A stretch of DNA of 64,000 nt from an uncultured Sphingobacteriales bacterium. GTDB taxonomy: Bacteria > Bacteroidota > Bacteroidia > Chitinophagales > Chitinophagaceae. Location: NCBI GenBank assembly GCA_937991535.1, contig CALKHN010000052.1:62001-126000 (forward strand), written 5' to 3'. A program made the position numbers and the translations under genes. This document shows, one piece after another, positions 35,757 through 42,977 of the stretch. The number at the start of each line of letters is the position of its first letter. Position 1 is the first letter of the stretch. Under the pieces are notes generated by a model. That model did not search any database, was not told the origin of the DNA, and saw only the letters and a list, made by a program, of their open reading frames with translations.

Positions 35757-35857
35757 CTAATTTAATAATATATAATCATATATTAATAATCAAGTGTCTG
35801 CTGTGAATTGCTTTTTAAATTTAGTAGGTTATTCCTACGGAATAACCTACTTTTTAC
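35757..35857 (+). ncRNA. crRNA-like leader RNA with a self-matching 11-nt seed
   Basis: GCTGTGAATTGCTTT (35800-35814) differs at one base from the 15 nt that start the array repeat in its crRNA sense. It could pair with the tracrRNA anti-repeat through position 15. Immediately before it, with no gap, is ATCAAGTGTCT (35789-35799), the position a spacer seed would occupy, which matches the cas9 promoter region at 35630-35640. A terminator hairpin follows. The 5' end is unknown: near 35757 from the weak promoter or near 35670 from the strong one. Type II-A tracr-L and type II-B scaRNA use short seeds in the same way to repress without cutting. The function here is inferred. Confidence 0.6.
35823..35855 (+). 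terminator. Strong hairpin terminator or attenuator in the cas9 leader
   Basis: A perfect 13-bp stem, AGTAGGTTATTCC (35823-35835) with GGAATAACCTACT (35839-35851), loop TAC, ends in five T (35851-35855). It begins only 8 nt after the crRNA-like repeat half and ends 30 nt before the cas9 ATG. It would give the crRNA-like RNA a defined 3' end and let only read-through polymerase reach cas9. Confidence 0.8.
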
Positions 35858-35885
35858 CCAAGTTTAACCTACAAAATTTAACCTT

Positions 35886-38800
35886 ATGCCCTCTAAAACA
35901 ATCTTAGGACTTGATCTTGGTACCAACTCTATCGGCTGGGCATTGATCCAGCAAGACTTTTCAAACAACTACGGAAAAATCTTAGGGATGGGTACGCGTA
36001 TCATCCCTATGTCGCAAGACATCTTAGGTGAATTTGACAAAGGCAATTCTGTATCCCAAACTGCAGAGCGGACGAGATACAGAAGCGTAAGAAGGCTTAG
36101 GGAAAGACATTTATTAAGAAGAGAAAGGCTGCACAGAGTTTTGAATGTAATGGGTTTTCTGCCGGAACATTATGCCGCTGAAATTGATTTTGAAAAAAGG
36201 TTGGGGAAATTTAAAGAGGAAAGAGAGCCTAAGTTAGCTTACAACAATAAAACATTTCTGTTCAAAAGTTCTTTTGAGGAAATGCTTGCTGATTTCCAGC
36301 AGCTTCAGCCTCAGGTTTTGATCAATAAAAAGGGGGAGCCTGCGCTGATTCCTTACGATTGGACCATTTATTATCTCCGTAAAAAAGCATTAACACAAAA
36401 AATAGAAAAAGAAGAACTCGCATGGATATTGCTCAACTTCAACCAAAAGCGAGGTTATTACCAATTGCGCGGTGAAGAGGAAGAAGAAAACCCCAACAAG
36501 CTTGTGGAATTTCACTCCCTGACAGTGGTTGATGTAATTGCAGACGAACCCCAGAAAGGAAAACCGGATATATGGTATTCATTGGTTTTAGAAAATGGCT
36601 GGATATATAGGCGCTCAAGCAAAACGCCTTTGTTTGAGTGGAAGGATAAAACCCGAGATTTTATTGTTACCACCGACCTGAATGATGACGGTTCTGTAAA
36701 AAAAGACAAAGAAGGCAATGAAAAAAGAAGCTTCCGCGCACCGGGCGAAGATGACTGGACATTGCTCAAAAAAAAGACAGAACAGGAAATTGACAAGTCT
36801 GATAAAACGATCGGGGCTTATATATACGATGCTTTGCTTCTGGATGCTAAGCAGAAAATCAAAGGCAGGCTCGTTAGGACAATTGAACGTAAGTATTATA
36901 AAGATGAACTAAGGCAGATCCTTAAAAAACAAAAAGAATTTCACTCCGAACTACAAAGTGAAGATTTGTATAATGATTGTGTACGCGAGTTATACAGGAA
37001 TAACGAAGCCCATCAACTGCAATTGAGCAAAAAGGATTTTGAACACCTGTTCCTGGATGATATTATTTTCTATCAACGACCGCTTCGAAGCCAAAAATCT
37101 TCTATTAGTAGTTGCACGTTGGAATTTAGGAAATATAAGGACAAAGAAGGCGCTGAACGCATTCAATATCTGAAGGCCATACCAAAATCCAATCCTTATT
37201 ACCAGGAATTTCGTGTCTGGCAATGGATGTATAATTTGTCTATTTACAGAAAAGAGGATGATAAAAATGTAACGGCTGATTTTTTGAACAATACAGAAGA
37301 TTGGGAAAACCTATTCTCATTTCTGAGCAATAGAAAGGAAATAGAACAAAAACCTTTAATCAAATATTTTTTAGAACTAAAAGGACTAAAAGGAAAAATC
37401 CTAAATAGTGAGGCTGAAAAATATTACTGGAATTACGTAGCTGACAGAACATACCCCTGTAACGAAACGAGAACATTGATCCGTACACGTCTTGAAAAAG
37501 CCATAGATAACCCCGAGGATTTTCTTACAAGAGATATGGAACAACAGCTCTGGCATATTATTTACTCCGTTACGGATAAAACAGACTATGAAAAGGCGCT
37601 AAAATCATTTGCGGGGAAGCATCAATTAAATGAAGATCCGTTTGTTGATGCCTTTAAAAAATTTCCCCCCTTCAAAAATGAATACGGTTCTTTTTCTGAA
37701 AAAGCCATTAAGAAACTACTGCCATTATTGCGCCTCGGAAAATACTGGAGTTGGAATGCAATAGATCAATCGTCAAAAAACAGAATAGAAAAGATATTAA
37801 CGGGAGAATATGATGAAAACATCAAAGACAGAGTGAGAGAAAAAGCATTGCATTTAACAGCAGAAAATCAATTTCAGGGATTACAGTTGTGGCTTGCTCA
37901 ATATATAGTGTACGGCCGCCACTCAGAAGCCAGCACAACCGGCAAATGGACATCTGTGCAGGATGTGGAAGATTATTTAAAACACTTCCGCCAACATTCA
38001 CTCAGGAACCCGATTGTTGAACAGGTTATTACAGAAACACTCCGTGTGGTAAAAGATATTTGGGAAAAATATGGGAATGGCACAAAAGACTTCTTTGACG
38101 AGATCCATATTGAGCTGGGGAGAGAAATGAAGAATCCAGCTGACAAGAGGAAGGAAATAACGAACCGGGGTCTTGAAAATGAAAACACTAACCTTCGGAT
38201 AAAAGCTCTGTTAACGGAGTTGTTGAATGATGCAAATGTAGAAAATGTGAGGCCTTATTCACCAATGCAACAGGAAATACTAAAAGTGTACGAAGAAGGC
38301 GTTCTTAATTCTGATATAATAATAGACGATGATATTATTAAGATCAGTAAATCCGCCCAACCATCTTCATCCGATCTAAGAAGATACAAATTATGGCTGG
38401 AACAAAAATACCGATCGCCTTATACCGGTGAAATAATTCCGCTGAACAAGTTATTTACTCCCGATTATGAAATAGAACACATTATTCCTCAAAGCAGGTA
38501 TTTTGATGACGGTTTTAATAATAAGGTAATCTGCGAATCGATTGTAAATAAGCTAAAGGATAACCAGTTAGGCTATGAATTCATAAAGAATCACCATGGC
38601 ACTACTATAGAAACAGGCCTGAACAAAAAGTCAATCCGGATTTTAGAGATAAAGGATTACGAAGATTTTGTAAAACAGCATTATTCAAAAAACAGGGGCA
38701 AACGAAATAAACTCCTCCTGGAGGATATTCCCGAAAAGATGATAGAAAGGCAGATGAATGATACGCGCTATATAAGCAAGTTCATCTCAAATATATTATC

Positions 38801-40256
38801 AAACATTGTACGTGCTGAAAACAATGATGATGGTATTAATTCCAAAAACCTTGTTCCCGGTAATGGCAAAATTACCGGAGAACTAAAACAGGACTGGGGA
38901 TTAAATGACGTTTGGAATGATTTGATTTTGCCACGTTTTGAACGAATGCAAAAACTTAGGACTGAAAAAGATATTGCGAAAGGTTTCAATTTTGTAGCTC
39001 TTAATAAAAACAACAAGGCTATCCCTGAGCTTTTACCTATTTCCTCGCAAAAAGGGTTTTCCAAAAAAAGAATTGACCATCGCCATCATGCATTAGACGC
39101 ACTTGTAATTGCCTGTGCAACAAGAGATCATATAAACCTTCTTAATAACCAATATGCAAAATCCGCCAAGCGAAACGATTTAAATAAAAAATTAAGGATA
39201 TTCGAAAGGATAGCTTATAATCATCCACAAACAGGTGAACGAATTGAAAGAGATATTCCCCAAGCGTTCAAAAAACCTTGGGACAATTTTACAATAGATG
39301 CCAATATTGGGTTAGAAAGCATTATCGTAAGCTTTAAACAGAATCTGCGTATTATTAACAGAGCTACCAATCATTATGAAAAATGGGTGGGGAACGGTAC
39401 AACTAAAATGAAAGAGATGCAACAACAGCAGGGTACCAATTGGGCAATCAGGAAATCCATGCACAAAGACACCGTTTCCGGCAAGGTTGATTTGAAAAGA
39501 ATTAAAGTTCCAAAAGGCAAATTACTTACTGCTACAAGAAAAAGCATTGATAGCAGTTTTGATTTAAAAACTATTGAATCTATCACAGATACTGGCATTC
39601 AAAAAATTCTGAAGAATTACCTTAAATCGAAAGATAACAATCCTGAATTAGCTTTCTCGCCCGAAGGAATTGAGGATATGAATAGAAACATCGAGAATTA
39701 CAATGATGGGAGATACCATCAACCTATATTTAAGGCTCGTATATTCGAGTTAGGCAATAAATTTCCATTAGGGCAAACTGGTAACAAAAAAGCAAAATAT
39801 GTTGAAGCTGCCAAAGGAACCAACCTTTTTTTCGCTATCTATATCAACGACAATGGCAAAAGAAGTTATGAAACGGTGCCTTTAAATGTCGTAATTGAAA
39901 GACAAAAGCAAGGTCTTGCTTCCGTACCGATAGAAAACGAAGGTGGAGATAAACTATTAATTCACCTTTCACCTAACGATTTAGTATATATTCCATCAGA
40001 AGAAGAAAGAACAGATATGAGAGGAATAGACTTAGCTAATCTGACAAAAAAGCAAAAGGAAAATATTTATAAAGTTGTGAGCTTTACCGGAAATCAAATA
40101 TTCTTTGTCCAGCAAAGTGTGGCTACTTCCATTGTAAATAAAGCAGAGTTTTCGTCTCTCAACAAAATGGAAAGAGCTATTGATGGAACAATGATTAAGG
40201 AATATTGCCAAAAACTAAACATTGACCGCTTAGGCAATATCACCCCGGCTTCATGA
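35886..40256 (+). CDS. cas9: Cas9 endonuclease, type II-C
   Basis: 1456 aa RNA-guided DNA nuclease. RuvC-I is ILGLDLGTNSIGWAL with Asp10. An Arg-rich bridge helix follows (RYRSVRRLRERHLLRRERL, about 60-78). RuvC-II is IHIELGREM with Glu743. The HNH domain has IEHIIPQSRYFDDGF with His865 and the later Asn in FNNKV. RuvC-III is HHALDAL with His1068 and Asp1071. All catalytic residues are present, so both strands should be cut. The large size and the lack of csn2 and cas4 fit the Bacteroidota branch of II-C. The C-terminus holds the PAM-interacting region. The TGA overlaps the hicA start (ATGA). Confidence 0.97.
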   Translation: MPSKTILGLDLGTNSIGWALIQQDFSNNYGKILGMGTRIIPMSQDILGEFDKGNSVSQTAERTRYRSVRRLRERHLLRRERLHRVLNVMGFLPEHYAAEIDFEKRLGKFKEEREPKLAYNNKTFLFKSSFEEMLADFQQLQPQVLINKKGEPALIPYDWTIYYLRKKALTQKIEKEELAWILLNFNQKRGYYQLRGEEEEENPNKLVEFHSLTVVDVIADEPQKGKPDIWYSLVLENGWIYRRSSKTPLFEWKDKTRDFIVTTDLNDDGSVKKDKEGNEKRSFRAPGEDDWTLLKKKTEQEIDKSDKTIGAYIYDALLLDAKQKIKGRLVRTIERKYYKDELRQILKKQKEFHSELQSEDLYNDCVRELYRNNEAHQLQLSKKDFEHLFLDDIIFYQRPLRSQKSSISSCTLEFRKYKDKEGAERIQYLKAIPKSNPYYQEFRVWQWMYNLSIYRKEDDKNVTADFLNNTEDWENLFSFLSNRKEIEQKPLIKYFLELKGLKGKILNSEAEKYYWNYVADRTYPCNETRTLIRTRLEKAIDNPEDFLTRDMEQQLWHIIYSVTDKTDYEKALKSFAGKHQLNEDPFVDAFKKFPPFKNEYGSFSEKAIKKLLPLLRLGKYWSWNAIDQSSKNRIEKILTGEYDENIKDRVREKALHLTAENQFQGLQLWLAQYIVYGRHSEASTTGKWTSVQDVEDYLKHFRQHSLRNPIVEQVITETLRVVKDIWEKYGNGTKDFFDEIHIELGREMKNPADKRKEITNRGLENENTNLRIKALLTELLNDANVENVRPYSPMQQEILKVYEEGVLNSDIIIDDDIIKISKSAQPSSSDLRRYKLWLEQKYRSPYTGEIIPLNKLFTPDYEIEHIIPQSRYFDDGFNNKVICESIVNKLKDNQLGYEFIKNHHGTTIETGLNKKSIRILEIKDYEDFVKQHYSKNRGKRNKLLLEDIPEKMIERQMNDTRYISKFISNILSNIVRAENNDDGINSKNLVPGNGKITGELKQDWGLNDVWNDLILPRFERMQKLRTEKDIAKGFNFVALNKNNKAIPELLPISSQKGFSKKRIDHRHHALDALVIACATRDHINLLNNQYAKSAKRNDLNKKLRIFERIAYNHPQTGERIERDIPQAFKKPWDNFTIDANIGLESIIVSFKQNLRIINRATNHYEKWVGNGTTKMKEMQQQQGTNWAIRKSMHKDTVSGKVDLKRIKVPKGKLLTATRKSIDSSFDLKTIESITDTGIQKILKNYLKSKDNNPELAFSPEGIEDMNRNIENYNDGRYHQPIFKARIFELGNKFPLGQTGNKKAKYVEAAKGTNLFFAIYINDNGKRSYETVPLNVVIERQKQGLASVPIENEGGDKLLIHLSPNDLVYIPSEEERTDMRGIDLANLTKKQKENIYKVVSFTGNQIFFVQQSVATSIVNKAEFSSLNKMERAIDGTMIKEYCQKLNIDRLGNITPAS

Positions 40257-40447
40257 AAACAAAAGAAATAATAAAACTCATTGAAGCCGATGGATGGTTT
40301 GAGATAAGGCAAAAAGGAAGCCATCGCCAGTTCAAACACCCGGTAAAAAAAGGTCTCGTTACAGTGCCCGTGCACAGGCTATCGAACGATCTTACCCCGG
40401 GGCTTAAGAGGAGCATATTAAAACAGGCTCAATTAGAGAAAAATTAA
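40253..40447 (+). CDS. hicA: HicA-family mRNA interferase toxin
   Basis: 64 aa, the usual HicA size. The double-stranded-RNA-binding-like fold shows IIKLIEADGWFEIRQKGSHR with the catalytic His24 in GSHRQFKHP, then VPVHRLSNDLTPGLKRSILKQAQL. HicA toxins cleave mRNA and are neutralised by HicB. The ATG overlaps the cas9 TGA by 4 nt, so its translation is tied to that of cas9. The antitoxin gene follows after 22 nt. All landmark residues look intact. Confidence 0.9.
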   Translation: MKTKEIIKLIEADGWFEIRQKGSHRQFKHPVKKGLVTVPVHRLSNDLTPGLKRSILKQAQLEKN

Positions 40448-40469
40448 TTTTGATAACTTTACACCCGAT

Positions 40470-40688
40470 ATGATACGTTATACAGTTATTATTGAAAAAG
40501 CAGCCGATGGAGGCTATGGCGCGTATGTTCCCGATTTGCCCGGCTGTATAGGCATGGGCGCTACAAAAGAAGAAGTATTGGAAAATATAGCCGAAGCCAT
40601 TGAACTGCATATCGAAGGAATGAAAGCCGAAGGGCTACCTGTACCCCCACCGGTTACCGAGGCCGAAAATCTTATAATCCGTGCCTGA
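40470..40688 (+). CDS. hicB: HicB-family antitoxin (short form)
   Basis: 72 aa with the partial RNase H-like HicB fold: YTVIIEKAADGGYGAYVPDLPGCIGMGATKEEVLENIAEAIELHI. It matches the short antitoxin type, which lacks a C-terminal DNA-binding domain, so it is unlikely to autoregulate by itself. It should bind and block HicA. It lies 22 nt after hicA and 119 nt before cas1. Confidence 0.88.
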   Translation: MIRYTVIIEKAADGGYGAYVPDLPGCIGMGATKEEVLENIAEAIELHIEGMKAEGLPVPPPVTEAENLIIRA

Positions 40689-40807
40689 CGGTAAAGTCGG
40701 GAAAATATTCACAAAACCTGCTTATCCGGATGCCAGAAGAACAACCATTTGCAAAACGAACATAATAAATAAAAGCATCATGCGTTCATCATGGAAACCC
40801 TTTATCC

Positions 40808-41704
40808 ATGATAAAGCGAACCCTCTACTTCGGCAATCCAGCCTATCTCAAAACCAATAATAAGCAACTGGTGGTTGAGATGCACAACGGCGGTGAAACC
40901 AAATCTTTGCCGATCGAAGACATCGGTTTATTGATACTGGATCACCAGCAGATCACCATTACACAGGCATTGCTGGCCAAATTATTACACCACAATACTG
41001 CGGTGATCACCTGCGATCATACGCACCATCCTACCGGTATGCTGCTCAACTTAGACGGGCATACCCTGCAAAGCCAGAAATTCCAGGCTCAGGTAGAAGC
41101 ATCGGCTCCGCTTAAAAAACAATTGTGGCAGCAAACCGTAACCTGCAAAATAGAGAACCAGGCCGCCCTCCTGCAGCACGAAAGAGAGGAATACAAGCTG
41201 TTGCTCACTTATGCCAGGGAAGTAAAGAGCGGCGACAGTGAAAACCATGAAGCCAAAGCGGCAGCCTATTACTGGAAACGTGTTTTTCCCGATTTCCTCG
41301 ACTTCAGGAGGGAGCGTTACGGCCCGCCGCCCAACAACCTGCTCAACTACGGTTATGCCATACTGAGGGCCCTGGTAGCAAGAGGCCTAACCTCCAGCGG
41401 ATTGCTGCCAACGCTGGGCATTCATCACCGCAATCAGTATAATGCATACTGCCTGGCGGATGATATTATGGAACCTTACCGGCCCTTTGTTGATAAAGTG
41501 GTATGCCAGATCATAAGAGGCAATGGAAAGTTTTTGGAGATGACGCCCGCTATGAAAAAAGCATTGCTGGAAATTCCGGCCATGGATGTGCAGATAAGCG
41601 GGCAAAAAAGCCCCCTGATGAACGCAGTGCAGCGAACCACCGCCAGCCTGACAAAATGCTTCGAAGGAAAGGGGCGAAAAATATTATACCCGGAGCTAAG
41701 CTAG
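40808..41704 (+). CDS. cas1: Cas1 integrase, type II
   Basis: 298 aa, the DNA integrase that with Cas2 inserts new spacers. The metal-site residues are seen in order: Glu148 in NHEAKAAAYYW, His206/207 in LGIHHRNQYN and Asp218/219 in LADDIMEPYRP. The N-terminal beta domain starts MIKRTLYFGNPAYL. A perfect REP palindrome begins at the stop codon. Its length and motifs show no sign of damage. Confidence 0.96.
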   Translation: MIKRTLYFGNPAYLKTNNKQLVVEMHNGGETKSLPIEDIGLLILDHQQITITQALLAKLLHHNTAVITCDHTHHPTGMLLNLDGHTLQSQKFQAQVEASAPLKKQLWQQTVTCKIENQAALLQHEREEYKLLLTYAREVKSGDSENHEAKAAAYYWKRVFPDFLDFRRERYGPPPNNLLNYGYAILRALVARGLTSSGLLPTLGIHHRNQYNAYCLADDIMEPYRPFVDKVVCQIIRGNGKFLEMTPAMKKALLEIPAMDVQISGQKSPLMNAVQRTTASLTKCFEGKGRKILYPELS

Positions 41705-41785
41705 ATCTATAAGGTCTGCCGGGGAGCAATGCCGGGCTGCAGACCTTATAGATCTGGCCCAGGGAGCAGTGCCGCGCTAAAGGTC
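41703..41785. repeat. REP-like palindrome between cas1 and cas2
   Basis: A perfect 17-bp inverted pair, AGATCTATAAGGTCTGC (41703-41719) and GCAGACCTTATAGATCT (41739-41755), is followed by a degenerate third arm AAAGGTCTTATAAATCTGG ending near 41795. Its left arm overlaps the last bases of cas1. It belongs to the GGTCTGC/GCAGACC family. Confidence 0.88.
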
Positions 41786-41830
41786 TTATAAATCTGGTCC
41801 GGGGCATCCGGATTCATCAATTGCGCTTGT

Positions 41831-42166
41831 ATGTTTGAACGCTTAAATGCCTATCGCATCATGTGGGTACTTGTATTCTTTGATCTTCCCACCGAAACCA
41901 AAAAAGATAAGAAGATCTATGCCAAATTTCGCAAGGATATTATGGCGGATGGTTTCAACATGTTCCAGTTCAGCATTTACCTGCGGCATTGCGCCAGCCG
42001 CGAAAACGCCGATGTGCATATTAAAAGGGTGAAAAGTAAATTGCCGCCCAAAGGCCATGTAGGCATCATGAGCATTACCGATAAGCAGTTTGGCATGATG
42101 GAAATATTCCGGGGAAAGGAATTAACCGAAACTCCGGCCTTGGTGCAGCAACTGGAGCTATTTTAG
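41831..42166 (+). CDS. cas2: Cas2, type II-C
   Basis: 111 aa ferredoxin-fold protein that forms the central dimer of the Cas1-Cas2 integrase. Its beta-1 motif VLVFFDLPTETKKD carries the conserved Asp, followed by FRKDIMADGFNMFQFSIYLRHC and the C-terminal SITDKQFG-type strand. It lies 126 nt after cas1, separated by a REP element. A second REP element lies 12 nt after its stop. Confidence 0.95.
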   Translation: MFERLNAYRIMWVLVFFDLPTETKKDKKIYAKFRKDIMADGFNMFQFSIYLRHCASRENADVHIKRVKSKLPPKGHVGIMSITDKQFGMMEIFRGKELTETPALVQQLELF

Positions 42167-42178
42167 GGGCTGCGCGGC

Positions 42179-42230
42179 AGACCTATAAGATTCGCAGCCC
42201 TGGGGTCCGCGCGGCAAATCTTATAGGTCT
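42179..42230. repeat. REP-like palindrome at the 3' ends of cas2 and the RAYT gene
   Basis: AGACCTATAAGATT (42179-42192) pairs perfectly with AATCTTATAGGTCT (42217-42230). It lies between convergent genes; its right arm overlaps the last codons of the RAYT gene (which ends at 42221). It can act as a terminator for both. RAYT genes are typically framed by their own REP sequences. Confidence 0.88.
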
Positions 42231-42823
42231 TGGCCGGGCTGGCCATGAAATTTTTCAAATCCACTCAACCCCCCAAATGCTTCCAGCAGCTCCGGCCGCA
42301 ATAGCCAGGTTGGTTCGTTTGAGCGCATTGCATGATAGGAAGACCAGTTCCAATTGCTCAAATCAGTGCAATAACTATGATGAACCGGGTTATTATGAAT
42401 ATAAAAGGCGGTTGCCCGAAATTGCTCATCAGTTTCAATTTCCTTTCGTCGTAAATAATCAATAAACAGGGCCCCCTTCCGGTTATACATTTTATTATAG
42501 GCTTTGGCATAGCTGTTGAGCAGGTTGGAGAAGCGCTCCATTACAAAATCCGGGAGCAGTTCGGCCGAAAAATGCTTACCCTGCTTTACTTCATGAAAAT
42601 GATTTTCCAATTGAGCTTCTTCCTTTATTTTAATCATACAATGAAAATGGTTGGGGAGAAGACAATAACAATAAGTATCTGCAACCGGTGTAATGTGTCT
42701 GACATAACGGGCGAGAAAAAACGCGTAATTGTTTCCGTTCCGGAATAGTTTTTCATTTCCGACGGCTCTGCTGAGCACATGGTATTCTTCGCCGGGTAGC
42801 AGCGGCAGGTGATAATCAGGCAT
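42221..42823 (-). mobile_element. REP-associated tyrosine transposase (RAYT, Y1 transposase family)
   Basis: 200 aa single-strand DNA transposase. The HUH motif NHFHCMIKI has His59 and His61. The nucleophile Tyr is in LLNSYAKAYNKMYNRKG (Tyr105 or Tyr109). The later IHNNPVHHSYC block is typical of the family. RAYTs nick and rejoin REP hairpins; unlike IS200/IS605 they are usually single-copy, domesticated genes. Its frame is open and motifs are intact. It lies convergent to cas2, between the cas genes and the array, with a REP palindrome at its 3' end. Confidence 0.88.
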
Positions 42824-42893
42824 AGCAAAACAAAATGGTATGCGAAATTTACGCTAAACTCCGCAAAGCTGAGGATTGTTTTTGCAGAACAGG

Positions 42894-42929
42894 AATGAAA
42901 AAATGGAGCCGGAACCCCATTTTTTCATT
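42894..42929 (-). terminator. Long hairpin at the left end of the array
   Basis: A perfect 13-bp inverted pair, AATGAAAAAATGG (42894-42906) and CCATTTTTTCATT (42917-42929), has a 10-nt loop. On the minus strand it follows the end of the array, where the long pre-crRNA would end. It has no strong T-run after the stem, but its 3' stem is T-rich. It could also belong to the RAYT gene upstream region. Confidence 0.45.
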
Positions 42930-42977
42930 GTAAAACTTAGTTCAAATACGTTAAAATCAACCGCTTAGCCAATTTGC

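Noticed and set aside
35630..35799. A transposon or MITE with 11-bp inverted ends AGACACTTGAT / ATCAAGTGTCT
   Set aside because: No target-site duplication or similarity beyond the 11 bp, and the right end abuts exactly the CRISPR half-repeat, which fits a guide and its target better. It stays as the alternative to test.
41503..41807. Open frames on both strands over the 3' end of cas1
   Set aside because: Shadows of cas1 and the REP palindrome; no independent support.
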